Origin: a virus
Virus record (IMG/VR): IMGVR_UViG_3300017735_000050
Coordinates: 1-33,087 of that record
Length of the DNA: 33,087 nt
Direction: 5' to 3' (one strand)
A model generated the notes under the pieces. The model was given only the letters and a program-made list of their open reading frames with translations. It was not told where the DNA came from and made no database searches. Each line of letters opens with the position of its first letter. The stretch's first letter is position 1. A program made the position numbers and the translations under genes. This document shows, piece by piece, positions 17,301-25,231 of this stretch.

Positions 17301-20300
17301 TCCTAAACCTTTAGATCCTGAAATGTAAGTTTCTAGACCGTTAAATTTATTAAATGAACCACCGGGCCCACCACTAAATTTATATATTGCAGATCCTTCA
17401 GTTGAATATTGTGGAAAATCCGCTGATCCCGAACTATAATCTTTTGGTAAATTAACTATTAAGCCTTCATAATCATGTAATGAAGATGATACTTGAGCTG
17501 GTCTTAATCTATTTCTTTCTAATAAATGTTGTTTTACTATTACACCAGAAGCTAAACTTGTTCTAGCAGGTGTAAAATCCTTAATCATTTTAAATAATGA
17601 ATTATCAAAGAATTTTATTAATCTAATAAAATCAACTATATCATACCCTTTTATATACTTTTCAAAATATGCATCCCTTAATCTATCTAAATCTGGGTAT
17701 GAATCTAATGATGAAGATATAAATCTTGGATCTCCTATATAATCTCCTAAATTAAAATATCCTAGTTGAGCATTAATATCATCATTTATTTGATTTGATG
17801 GTGAAAATCCAACTTCTAAATAATTTACATTTGGAGTATAACTTTGACTTACAAATGATTGTTGTTGTATAGACTCCATAGGTGATATCACATCACTTAT
17901 TGGAGATGAAATAACAGCAGTAGATCCACTTATACCATAAGGAGCTTCAGCTAATATTAAATTTTCATTATATATTTTATCTGTAATTCTATTTTTAATA
18001 CCTGCTGGTACTTGATCTTGGAATATGTCTTCTACATTAGTTACAAATAATTTATCATCTCTAAATATTGGACTTGTAATAAAATAATCACTAGTACCAT
18101 CACTAAATGATTGTGTGATTTGTATAGCTGATCCTGTTACTCTAGGGTGAATAGATGTTCTACTTCCAGTATCTAATTGTGTACCTAAAGCAGCTCTAAA
18201 AAACTGTTGGTCTGGTGTTGAATTAATACCGTTTCCTTCGTTAGAATATGGGTTAACAGTATAATCAAAGAATCTACTTTCACTAACTGCTTGACAATAC
18301 ATTCTATACTCTTGGAATGATCCAGAAAATGGTTCATAAACATTACTATCTATTGTTCTATTAGAACCTAAATTTAATGCTCCAAAGTCAGCTTTTGTCC
18401 ATGATCTACCATCCACACCTAAAAGTTGGCCTGATCCACTAAACCCAATTTTTCCATTTATTTCATTTGCCGCAAATAAAGAAGCAGTAACTGTTGAAGT
18501 TGAACCAAATATACCAGACCCTGTAAAATTCATCTGTACTGACCACCAATCTTTATTAAAGAAAGGTAAATATATATCTATAGACTGATTAGAAAAACCT
18601 AAATCAGGGTAAAATTTTAATGTACCCCAAGTATCATATGGATCCGGGATAGAACCTGAGTAAGAACCAGTTACAAAACCTGCACCATTGTATTCTAATA
18701 CAACAGCAGATCCTATTTGGGTAAAATCATTTCCATTAGCATCATTAATCCATAAAAGTTGTTTTTCTCTAATATCACTACTAGCAACATTATTTACAGC
18801 TGCCGGGATACCAGGTGATTTAAATCTAAATTGAACAGTATTTAAACCATTTTCAAAAATAAAACCACCACCTGGATTCCAAAATGTTTGGTTAGCTAAA
18901 AGTGAAGATGATACAAAACTTTGAGCATTAGTACCAGTATCAAATGCATAGTTAAATACATTTTGTTTTAAATCATAATCCTGAGATTCATTTCTATCTT
19001 TACCTCCAAATTCACTAATTCGTAAAATTGTATCAGGTATTCCATATGATGTAATTAATGCTCTAATACCAGCTATTGTACCTTTAGTTTTAAGTAAATA
19101 TGGTATATTATGGTATATTCGTTTATATACTTGCTTTTGAACATTATTTAATGGCACTATATCATTTGAAGCAGATATTTCAGTATCTACGTACTCAAAC
19201 CCAGAAGGTATGTCTAAATTACCACTACCATCTACAACAGAACCTGTCATATTTGGAAATGGAAATGCACTTCCTGATGGTGTTAACCCTAAAAATGCTG
19301 TAAATAAATCATTTGTATTAAAATTATTAGCATATAGTTTAACCCCAAAATCTCTAATTGCATCTGCTACTAAATCTTTAGCTATACCATACTCTAAACG
19401 GTTATCAGCATCAAATTTATTTGAAATATCTTTAGTATAAACCCAAACATTATCATAGTATTGAGCAACCATATCAACAAATAATTCATATCCCTCATTT
19501 GCAGGATCATCTCTTAAGTATTCTGGGATAGACCAGTATAACCAATTTCTATTATCTTGATCATAATTTGAAGCAGACAATGCCTGTCCTCCATAGTATG
19601 GGTCTCCAACTGTTGCGTTACCAATCCAAGTTAAAGCTTCTGTACTACCAGTGGAAGCAAGTTGATAGGGAGGAAATTGGTTTGTTTTAGGGTAAGAATA
19701 TTGTGATCCACTATTAAAATATAAAAATGATTCATAACCATCAAAATTTTTTATAATGTTATCAATTTGATTAGTAAGTAAAGCTTTACTCTCTATATAA
19801 GAAAGTGTAGTAGATGTAGGTGATGTTGTAGTAAAAACTTGAGATAATTGATTACTAGCGGATTCGATTAATCCTACTTTATAATAAAAATTTTCTAAAC
19901 GTATTTTAGCAGAACTAAAATGAATAAAATTAGCATAATTTTCATAATTAATATTAATATCAATTTCTTTTTGATTTAAAAGATTTTGAATTTGATTAAT
20001 TGAACTTGTTACATCTGATTGTAGTAATGTACTAAATGAGAATGCTTCGCCCCCTGTTGATGTTTCTTGTATTATATTAAGATTATAATTAGGACCCGCT
20101 ATATAAGTAAAATCATCTTCTATAATGGGTTCAAAAGGAAAATCTAATTCATATGCTTGGGGATCTGATAGTTCTTCTACTACCCATAGTTCGTCCTTTA
20201 CGTTAAAATTGGATGGTAAAGGTTCATATAATTTAATTAAAACAGTGGGGTCAATCCCCTCTTCTGTTTCTAACTTTATATTATTAGCTATTACTGTTTG

Positions 20301-20786
20301 ATTATTACCAAAGTTTAAGTAAAAGTCAACAAAATAATCAGCTGTTTCTCTATATTGTATAAATAAATTTGAGGAAGAAATTATTAAATTATTAGATATA
20401 ATATTACTATCTAACCTAATTTCTGTTCTATCAGATGAAATATCAGAAATAAAATATTTTTCGGATATATTGGATGCTAATCTTTTTCTATAAAAAGTAT
20501 ATAAAATATTATATGTACCTATATCAAAACCCGAATTTGTTAAATCTTTTTGTGGGTTTAAAAGTACATCCCCATTTCTTACATCATAATCTAATAAAGG
20601 AATTGTAGAACCTGGGTATATTAAGTTTTGGTTTTGATCATAAACATAATATTCAATATAATCAGTACTAGCAGAAAAAACCGTATCTAATTGTGATTGT
20701 ACAATTAATTGAGAATCCGAATCTGAATATGTTTGGTATTCAAATGTATTTGGATCTAATTGTTGTATTGTTACATTTTTATTCAT
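11361..20786 (-). CDS. Giant 3141-aa tail/baseplate protein with gpI-like segment and adhesin modules
   Basis: One uninterrupted frame of 3141 residues. The N-terminus has IQQLDPNTF, like the neighbouring structural proteins. Around 420-450 is an Asp/Tyr-rich helix; around 560-590, YLLKTKGTIAGIRALITSYG resembles the core of Phage_tail_I (P2 gpI, T4 gp7) proteins that join wedge to fibre. Residues about 637-850 look like a LamG/concanavalin-type fold ending FFDYTVNPYSNEG. About 1047-1100 is a conserved-looking helix (RLIKFFDNSLFKMIKDF). About 1266-1414 resembles a carbohydrate-binding module. The remaining half is beta-rich with YLGAKSTSQ (about 2485) and a C-terminal module with FRFGN-like strands. 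It follows gp6 by two genes, where P2 has I and H. I infer a wedge protein carrying a large adhesive arm; module names are by eye. Confidence 0.7.
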   Translation of the reverse strand: MNKNVTIQQLDPNTFEYQTYSDSDSQLIVQSQLDTVFSASTDYIEYYVYDQNQNLIYPGSTIPLLDYDVRNGDVLLNPQKDLTNSGFDIGTYNILYTFYRKRLASNISEKYFISDISSDRTEIRLDSNIISNNLIISSSNLFIQYRETADYFVDFYLNFGNNQTVIANNIKLETEEGIDPTVLIKLYEPLPSNFNVKDELWVVEELSDPQAYELDFPFEPIIEDDFTYIAGPNYNLNIIQETSTGGEAFSFSTLLQSDVTSSINQIQNLLNQKEIDININYENYANFIHFSSAKIRLENFYYKVGLIESASNQLSQVFTTTSPTSTTLSYIESKALLTNQIDNIIKNFDGYESFLYFNSGSQYSYPKTNQFPPYQLASTGSTEALTWIGNATVGDPYYGGQALSASNYDQDNRNWLYWSIPEYLRDDPANEGYELFVDMVAQYYDNVWVYTKDISNKFDADNRLEYGIAKDLVADAIRDFGVKLYANNFNTNDLFTAFLGLTPSGSAFPFPNMTGSVVDGSGNLDIPSGFEYVDTEISASNDIVPLNNVQKQVYKRIYHNIPYLLKTKGTIAGIRALITSYGIPDTILRISEFGGKDRNESQDYDLKQNVFNYAFDTGTNAQSFVSSSLLANQTFWNPGGGFIFENGLNTVQFRFKSPGIPAAVNNVASSDIREKQLLWINDANGNDFTQIGSAVVLEYNGAGFVTGSYSGSIPDPYDTWGTLKFYPDLGFSNQSIDIYLPFFNKDWWSVQMNFTGSGIFGSTSTVTASLFAANEINGKIGFSGSGQLLGVDGRSWTKADFGALNLGSNRTIDSNVYEPFSGSFQEYRMYCQAVSESRFFDYTVNPYSNEGNGINSTPDQQFFRAALGTQLDTGSRTSIHPRVTGSAIQITQSFSDGTSDYFITSPIFRDDKLFVTNVEDIFQDQVPAGIKNRITDKIYNENLILAEAPYGISGSTAVISSPISDVISPMESIQQQSFVSQSYTPNVNYLEVGFSPSNQINDDINAQLGYFNLGDYIGDPRFISSSLDSYPDLDRLRDAYFEKYIKGYDIVDFIRLIKFFDNSLFKMIKDFTPARTSLASGVIVKQHLLERNRLRPAQVSSSLHDYEGLIVNLPKDYSSGSADFPQYSTEGSAIYKFSGGPGGSFNKFNGLETYISGSKGLGPDNRFNLTQSWTESFDYGAIDRSVVNSLFFHRSSSQYISASYKGIKEGVIHNDQSEFYNGIFSGSYVEITNGDLNPGCEPYLNITDTPIFYKPIFFTTTPDVQLYYNEPGFNVDNASWQVYNGATVQQSSIQETLPNIDVTFNPTIITRGAGATANLAYRLNNIITLGRSYRYSVWAKQGTTMAVPKIVIDIADSTETTPVTFDLTGEYQKFTVTATANRTPQSTYHFVDIQFSGASADGDDMSIAWVEIEEIPNYDIGTPSPISQNTFLNQNNFPINGYAWIASQQINADTNEQQVYAVKLSQIDINGTEVINYLDDFSELRFLFDDAKIPFNSKATEYKVLGRTIFSEHALLRIDQRSGVGGNNYQQTVGGIVYYPITSSDQGGSMDWSLETKTSYSTINVISTQSSDNTQQNVLANPNISIQEQNIYYWNGDTKDELGFFNTGSGGVNTGKIINTDFDFFKNSAYTIPYTPNIPWVISASVVYSSSFNSAAAIGTQEDVGVYHSGSFYQGAGMTNQDFRLGTNRTLNIGLIYVDYNSNGYDTAQDAFDNADIPSITDNQVFVDVQGGFSEVIVQYDFFNATNAYKTVALNSPPVLTVGKYYKFANGVNYQGTPTFFVAQMTNTSSLGSTSTLPAFRFGDMPTTLRYPTNGTPQVDNQSIIPAPAAQAIPTLFRPAPLFVEGLGTVAFNGNLEVVKQQIPGNSGSGTPLTTFGGHSKIKTGGTASMDWSFPSLTLAGTIPNIDGVGNNLRPFSGSYYSTVSALTQDFTPDYPTDLQSIDTSLSNVWNSDVAYSLNVSPSDFSAINYLDGPAGEEYDGSFLLNVQQVQQTLASNLPGVTYSQLGLVSISVKVSASISATDPSQTFTVALKEQTGVGAGFYTQPIDPSVYTPINTIGYTTEQISPIQSIGGVVDIDEVFTANPLLINSHNAINQLLPYCYRYIFQVQNTNRVGENLEYTFEVHNFAIQVEYSINGTTIATKYPGNTLYGPIMTGSGAGNLFQNTSNALKYGTNTYASAKIDVFLKRTGSEGDFIITQSEGYTGSVYDGGTFTFEDSPINTIFNDSTTDSDRTINKEGDMYYVEYSASQFANGKYNGIARNFQDFDFQTNSDKSTILITQSYEVPGTGQTFNATGSILVRQGNTQTPTSLGTIVDNLDFILDENANGLRVDLTGSFTGLYNVNDTFRFSVRNTKTTNASSLFIQSITASIVPSQSIWSEIKDPFEYNNFRIPQDTGVIVPSYYPGVLPFNFAVNCQPLLNNYNLQRLNPYLMDIDYNFQGNSIYYSSSLAPVNFIQILSGSAVRANVPVSNYTQFSSISPRYLGAKSTSQELNVWNIGDVGTYGKNPTIELRDAFFGYFNDLDDPYPNINGLTRVNLNYLIDEQGNALPPSIQPITIDTFKAVFPTTTLGKIAVKSGKNQYKILGDPAPIERLMEYVSPVIYSQNSSNNYTNVIPLSGSGYISRYDNDDENSIQFGRFTALGTASINTNFPQQEVEYYLDPSEAVTLPNQTENIDVWSAGNNEAAKYSVNSWNGSIGDDLGNEQIISMQTSIVTTYVSETNRTRDELQFEIHMETGSQDPSTEVPFNLEDITAKIYTSDGNVRNIGSVLEYSWFNFQNIVNYERKVRKRGFNWFRNRWKYSYVPVPTGGIVCTADWEMYNTLIDLGIYRNKVHTEIAYIEWIITANSGAYTIKVGDEINWRIKGKFKTGTRSNEPQGMFFPFDYPGSYTPVNIQGQGANDYLLAEANTAQAPFWVRSTSGNDALNPNNNNLSNVLIMSSSNMNEAYGTTFRQGDMEYFPGPSQYFPGGVEPKGTNFDPIKYTISLQEGDEIRFGNNENFTYRILEVFAPSENIVGGKGRLKIVVNGKVPTSVNGDFFLVRRPVVNPNSLYLDQPFPYATLSSASRGTFITTPGATGSFALTSSNFLPSGSSDDGSYTASFSDLEISSTPGILYPDFPTEYLVQSASIIVNDLISKGIIES

Positions 20787-20795
20787 ATATTATAT

Positions 20796-21368
20796 TTAAT
20801 ATGATCCACCACCACCTCCACCACTAGAAACTGCTGATGAAATACTAGAAACTGTTCCTCCTGATGTTCCTCCCCCTCCAGATGTTCCTCCTGATGAAGG
20901 GGTATTTTGCGATGTTTTAGTGTCTTGTGATAATCTTGTATTTGTTATTATAACTTTTTCATTAGCTGCCTGAAGTTCTCTTTCAAATACTTCTAAAGCT
21001 TCATTTGTTTGTTCATTTTCAGATGGTTCTGCTGCTATTCTTATATTATCCATTTGTGCTGATAGTAGGTCACTTCTTAATTGTGCTATTTCAGCTTGGA
21101 GTGCTTCAATCTCTTCATTTCTTTCTTCGTAATTTATATACTGACCACTTGTTTTAACTAAGTATTCATGTGAATTAGTTTCACCTAGGGCAGGTATATC
21201 ATAAAAAAGAGAGTTATATAATCCAAAGAATTCTTCAACAGTTGGTTGAAGTTGTTGGTCTTCAGTAATAGAAGTAACACCCAATTCACTAAAACTTGTA
21301 TTTATAGTTTTAATGTATTCAGCTTTATTAAAAACATCTTTAATTAAGTCTAATCTTTCTTCTGCCAT
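20796..21368 (-). CDS. Coiled-coil baseplate protein with Gly-rich C-terminal tail
   Basis: A 190-aa protein. Residues 80-108 (EERNEEIEALQAEIAQL onward) and 124-145 form heptad-type coiled coils. Residues 157-190 are almost only Gly, Ser and Thr, with GGGG and GGGGGG runs, ending in Tyr. I do not recognise a family. A coiled coil with a flexible end fits a trimeric connector or a chaperone for the 3141-aa protein that follows 9 nt later. Its ATG overlaps the stop of the DNRLRE-like gene (TAATG), so synthesis of the two is probably linked. The Gly-rich tail could also be an inter-protein linker. Its function is unknown. Confidence 0.6.
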   Translation of the reverse strand: MAEERLDLIKDVFNKAEYIKTINTSFSELGVTSITEDQQLQPTVEEFFGLYNSLFYDIPALGETNSHEYLVKTSGQYINYEERNEEIEALQAEIAQLRSDLLSAQMDNIRIAAEPSENEQTNEALEVFERELQAANEKVIITNTRLSQDTKTSQNTPSSGGTSGGGGTSGGTVSSISSAVSSGGGGGGSY

Positions 21369-22525
21369 TATCTATTAATAACTTTAAAATAATAATTATC
21401 ATCTTTTACTATTGTACTTCCACTAATAGTAGTTTGTATTAAAATTTTATAATATCTTTCTGGTTGTAAACCATTCATATAAATGTCAAAATAATTACTT
21501 TGACTATCACAACTTATTTTTGTAAATTCAGGGTCAAAATCAATTAATGTTTCATTAGTATCTAAATCTTTAACAGAATACATCGAACTGCTATTTAAAT
21601 AGTGGTTTTGGGTATCTATAGATGAAGTTAAAAACCTTCTTACTGGGTAATCTGGTCTAACATTAAGTCTAAATCTATTTATACTTTCACTATAAAATAT
21701 TCCTGGGTTGCTATCCAATGCCACAAATAGATCTGTTGTTTGAATTGGAGGTAATGAGCCAGTTTCAAATGATGAATCATCCCATTTTATTTCTAATTGT
21801 GGAGGATAAATAGTATTTGTGTCTACTGAGTAAAATTGCATTATGGGTTGGATTGCATCTGTAGTTGAAAATTCAATAGCATCTTCCCATTTTACTAAAA
21901 ATCCATTATTTTCTATATTAGTATATCCTCCTATTGATTTTGAACTAGAATACCATACTTTAACTATATCAGTAACGGGTGCATTAAGATCTTTTTGTGA
22001 TCTTAGAGTAAAAGATTGAGAAACATAAATATTTGTATTATAGGGGTCTGATGAACCCGTAAACCAATTTCCACCCCCACTATTATTACTACCAGAAAAT
22101 GAAGCAGTAACATAAGGATTAAAATTATTTATAAGCCAAGTAGTACCTCCTGACCCAGAAAATGTTCTTGATCTCCAACTTACTCCATTAGTTGTAAAGG
22201 GTTGGTCTAAATAAGTACCTGAACCATTATTCCATGATCCTGATACTGGGTATATTTCTAATTCAGTATCAAAAATAACACCTTGGGCATTAGCTATAAA
22301 ACATTTTAAACTACTAGAAAATTGAGTTCCCCCTACTTTATTATCTATTACCTCTTCAATTTCATTTTGATCAAATTCAACTAAATATCTAAATACCTGT
22401 GGTACGGGGTTTATATTTACATTTAAATTACCTACTTCAATCATGGCATCAATACCTGTATTCATGTAAGGGTAAAATGAATATATTGATGCATCTTGTA
22501 AAGGGAAAAGTTTATATACTGCCAT
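21368..22525 (-). CDS. DNRLRE-like baseplate/tail structural protein
   Basis: A 385-aa protein. The start, KLFPLQDASIYSFYPYMNTG (residues 5-24), resembles the opening of DNRLRE domains (D-A-x-I-x-x-x-x-P-x-x-N-x-G), which are beta-sandwiches known from secreted and surface proteins. An SGSWNNGSGTY segment near 96 fits the W-x-x-G-x-x-T/Y element of the same fold. The C-terminal 100 residues look like an FN3-type sandwich (MNGLQPERYYKILI). It lies between gp6 and the coiled-coil protein, so it is probably in the outer baseplate. The YKLF...QD start echoes the N-termini of three other structural proteins here. Alternatives are a fibre-attachment or decoration protein. Confidence 0.65.
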   Translation of the reverse strand: MAVYKLFPLQDASIYSFYPYMNTGIDAMIEVGNLNVNINPVPQVFRYLVEFDQNEIEEVIDNKVGGTQFSSSLKCFIANAQGVIFDTELEIYPVSGSWNNGSGTYLDQPFTTNGVSWRSRTFSGSGGTTWLINNFNPYVTASFSGSNNSGGGNWFTGSSDPYNTNIYVSQSFTLRSQKDLNAPVTDIVKVWYSSSKSIGGYTNIENNGFLVKWEDAIEFSTTDAIQPIMQFYSVDTNTIYPPQLEIKWDDSSFETGSLPPIQTTDLFVALDSNPGIFYSESINRFRLNVRPDYPVRRFLTSSIDTQNHYLNSSSMYSVKDLDTNETLIDFDPEFTKISCDSQSNYFDIYMNGLQPERYYKILIQTTISGSTIVKDDNYYFKVINR

Positions 22526-22535
22526 AATTTATTTT

Positions 22536-24425
22536 TTAATAACCGGTGGATGATCCTCCTCCACTAGTGCTAAATGTTCCTGTTCCTAACGAAACTACTC
22601 TACCTTTAATATCTGTATTTGGGTATTTTACTTCGAATATACTTGGGTCTAAAGATGGATAAATAATACCACTTTGAGTAGCTCCCTTTATATCATAAGC
22701 AAATTGTGAATATCCACTATTTGTACCCGCTTTATTTGTAATACTTACATTTTGCACAGTTTGAACACCAGGTATATTATCTAATAATATTGTTATCTCT
22801 CTTAATATAATAGGTTGGTTAATCTGCCACTTACTAACCTCAAAATATGTTTGTAATGCTGTTATACATCTAGTTAGTACTTCACTATTGTTAAAATTAG
22901 GTAATGTAATTATTTCAAAATCTACACAAATATTAATAATAAAGGCATCTTTAACATTAACAGTATCACCTATCATTCTTGATTGGTTTAAATATGTAAT
23001 TAAATTACTTTTAATAGTATTAGATGTTGTTACCAAATTACCATTTGTATTATAAGCTAACACATATAAATCTAAAATGGTGTCCGGGTCTTTTGTGCTT
23101 GGTTTTGTTGTATATGCCTTAGATAGATCACCAAACTTAGGAGGCATACTTAAAGCTCTAATTAAATAATCATCAGCCGTAACGTTTCTTTGTTGTGTAT
23201 TAAAATTAGATAATGAATTTTGTCTTATTTCTTCTATAGTGTCTCCATCCCCACCACCACTTGCGGCTATAGGATTATTTACAGCTAAAGAATTAAATAT
23301 AAATTGTGCTATAGATGTATTACTTAAATTTGAATTTTTAAATAAAGTATTACTAGTATTTAATTGGGTTACTTGGTTAGCATTAACATTATCTCTAGTT
23401 CCTCCACCTGTTATATATCTAACGGTTAAAGTAGTATTACTTGGAGCTGTTCCATAAGTATTTGTAAAAACAAAATTTGTTGGTGAGTAAGCAGCCGTTA
23501 ACTTGCTTTGACCAAATGGTAATCCAATTCCTACATTATCAGGATTAGGAACTATTTGTTCATCAATTTGTAATGCATTTCCTGCACCGAATTGGATTTG
23601 TAATGTTGTTTCATTTAAATATCTAGTAACAAATCTATTATTTGTTGATTTTGTTCTTAAAACATAAGGTGCATCTCCATCTTGATATGTATTAGGATCA
23701 TTAGTATTTGTATTTTTAATACTATCATACACTAAATCTTGACCTAAATAATCTACTTCATAATATTGATTACCATCGGAATCAAATATATCAAGGATAC
23801 CACCTATATTATTAGAATTAATTTCTAAAGTTGGGAATTGTTGATAAGCACCTAAAGTAAAATCTTGTGTTACAATAGTACCAGATGATGCTTTTCTTGT
23901 TTTCTTTAATAAGTAATAAGTAGGTTCTCCACCTGCTACTTGGGCTATTGATATTTCAGTAGGGTCACTTGAAGATGAAATTGAAAAATCTATTATATCT
24001 TCTATTATAAAACTAGTACCCGTTTGAGTATTTGAAATTGTATTTGCACCTATTATTAAAGCATAATTAAAATCAGGTACTACAGTTACCCCTTCTACTT
24101 TAGATGGAACCTGTTGGTAAAAATCTAAATCTACAGTTGCTAAACCCGTTGCCTTTGGTTTATAACTAAACATATAGGCAAGATCATATAAATTATCAAA
24201 TTGTCTTGCATATTGTAGATAAGTTTCTTGAATTTGATTATCTAAATAAAATGATAAAACATCACTTACATATGCTGATTGTTCTATAAACATCATACCA
24301 GGGGATGATGGGCTAAAATCTGTATAAGTATTAGGAAAATATGTTTGTGAGAAATTAATAAGTTGAGCTCTAATATCATTAAAGTCCTTATTAATATATG
24401 TTATATCTTTATTTAACAATGCCAT
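22536..24425 (-). CDS. Baseplate wedge protein, T4 gp6/P2 gpJ-like
   Basis: A 629-aa wedge subunit. In the T4 and P2 families this protein forms the ring that holds wedges together around the central hub. The N-terminal TYTDFSPSSPGMMFIEQSAY (34-52) and VSDVLSFYLDNQ (53-64) match the gp6 pattern of a D-F-x-P-x-S-x-G turn followed by a helix ending in FYLD. The Baseplate_J core near 415-440 (TADDYLIRALSMPPKFGDLS) is typical. Its length is close to that of T4 gp6 (660 aa). The ATG overlaps the stop of the gp25-like gene (TAATG), the same order as W-J in P2 and 25-6 in many T4 relatives. The C-terminus is Gly/Ser-rich. Confidence 0.92.
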   Translation of the reverse strand: MALLNKDITYINKDFNDIRAQLINFSQTYFPNTYTDFSPSSPGMMFIEQSAYVSDVLSFYLDNQIQETYLQYARQFDNLYDLAYMFSYKPKATGLATVDLDFYQQVPSKVEGVTVVPDFNYALIIGANTISNTQTGTSFIIEDIIDFSISSSSDPTEISIAQVAGGEPTYYLLKKTRKASSGTIVTQDFTLGAYQQFPTLEINSNNIGGILDIFDSDGNQYYEVDYLGQDLVYDSIKNTNTNDPNTYQDGDAPYVLRTKSTNNRFVTRYLNETTLQIQFGAGNALQIDEQIVPNPDNVGIGLPFGQSKLTAAYSPTNFVFTNTYGTAPSNTTLTVRYITGGGTRDNVNANQVTQLNTSNTLFKNSNLSNTSIAQFIFNSLAVNNPIAASGGGDGDTIEEIRQNSLSNFNTQQRNVTADDYLIRALSMPPKFGDLSKAYTTKPSTKDPDTILDLYVLAYNTNGNLVTTSNTIKSNLITYLNQSRMIGDTVNVKDAFIINICVDFEIITLPNFNNSEVLTRCITALQTYFEVSKWQINQPIILREITILLDNIPGVQTVQNVSITNKAGTNSGYSQFAYDIKGATQSGIIYPSLDPSIFEVKYPNTDIKGRVVSLGTGTFSTSGGGSSTGY

Positions 24426-24832
24426 TATCGAAAGTTTAATTCTAAAGTATCATTTATACCTGTATTAGGAATATTATATACTATATTTATTTGTATTGTA
24501 TTTTCATTAACACTTCTTAAGACTTCTACCTCTTCAACTTGAATATTTGGAAAATTATCATTTAATTTAGTTTGGATATCTTCCTTTATAAAATCTAAAT
24601 TCCCAGTTTCTATTTGAGTAAATATATATCTTCTTAAACCTGCACCAAAAAGTGGGTTTTCTATTCTTTCCCCTGGGTTTGTTAAAAAATAGTTAATTAA
24701 ATTATTTTTAATTGCATCTTTAGTTTGATAATTAGGTTGGAACACCTCAGGTGCACTAAATGGTAAATTAACACCAATAGCAACTCTAGGTCGTAAATCA
24801 TTAGGATATACTCTTCTTGCTCCAAATGCCAT
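24425..24832 (-). CDS. Baseplate wedge protein, T4 gp25/P2 gpW-like
   Basis: A 135-aa member of the GPW/gp25 family, the small wedge protein that contacts the sheath initiation point. Diagnostic features are NYQTKDAIKNNLINYFLT (34-51) and NPGERIENPLFGAGLRRYIF (52-71), where the P-G-E-R, N-P-x-F-G and L-R-R elements are the family core (compare the E-P-R motif region). Length equals T4 gp25 (132 aa). Despite the lysozyme label in some databases, the T4 protein is structural. It lies immediately before gp6 with a stop/start overlap, and its start follows the 121-aa gene by 5 nt, so the three are one translational group. Confidence 0.93.
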   Translation of the reverse strand: MAFGARRVYPNDLRPRVAIGVNLPFSAPEVFQPNYQTKDAIKNNLINYFLTNPGERIENPLFGAGLRRYIFTQIETGNLDFIKEDIQTKLNDNFPNIQVEEVEVLRSVNENTIQINIVYNIPNTGINDTLELNFR

Positions 24833-24837
24833 AGCTA

Positions 24838-25203
24838 TTATCCTTTACTATTCATTAAACCCATTATTTGATCCATACTAACATTTCCTTGTGGTAAACT
24901 ACCATTAGGGGAAGTTGTATCTACAGGACCAGTCATTTTTAAAGGTACATTTGCTGATGTTGCACTTAAAGTACCATTTGCCCCGGGCATCATTCCCCCT
25001 AACACATTTTGTATATTTTCCTTCATTGCCATTCTTTTATCTTCAGGTAAAGGTTGGTGTTTTACTTGTTGAGGAGGTTGGATAACTTCTTGTACTACTT
25101 GTTTAGGAGCACGAACTGCTTCTATTAGAATGTCTTTCATCTCCTCTTGTATTGCCTCTTTTACGGCCTCTTTTACAATAGTTTTTAATTGACTTAATTT
25201 CAT
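24838..25203 (-). CDS. Small helical protein, function unknown (121 aa)
   Basis: I do not recognise a family. The first 40 residues are an amphipathic, charged helix (SQLKTIVKEAVKEAIQEEM); the rest is rich in Pro, Gln, Gly, Met and Asn, and looks disordered. It lies between the 561-aa protein and gp25. Possible roles are tail assembly chaperone or minor virion protein, but nothing in the sequence is specific. An ATATTTATAA motif lies 14 nt before the ATG, so it opens a unit that then runs through gp25, gp6 and on to the 3141-aa protein. Confidence 0.55.
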   Translation of the reverse strand: MKLSQLKTIVKEAVKEAIQEEMKDILIEAVRAPKQVVQEVIQPPQQVKHQPLPEDKRMAMKENIQNVLGGMMPGANGTLSATSANVPLKMTGPVDTTSPNGSLPQGNVSMDQIMGLMNSKG

Positions 25204-25217
25204 GTTATATTGATTTA

Positions 25218-25227
25218 TTATAAATAT
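25218..25227 (-). promoter_or_regulatory. ATATTTATAA motif (candidate late promoter) before the baseplate-wedge unit
   Basis: Coding-strand ATATTTATAA followed by TAAATCAA, 14 nt before the ATG at 25203. The gap of 28 nt has no Shine-Dalgarno sequence. It would drive the 121-aa gene, gp25 and gp6. Confidence 0.5.
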
Positions 25228-25231
25228 TAAA

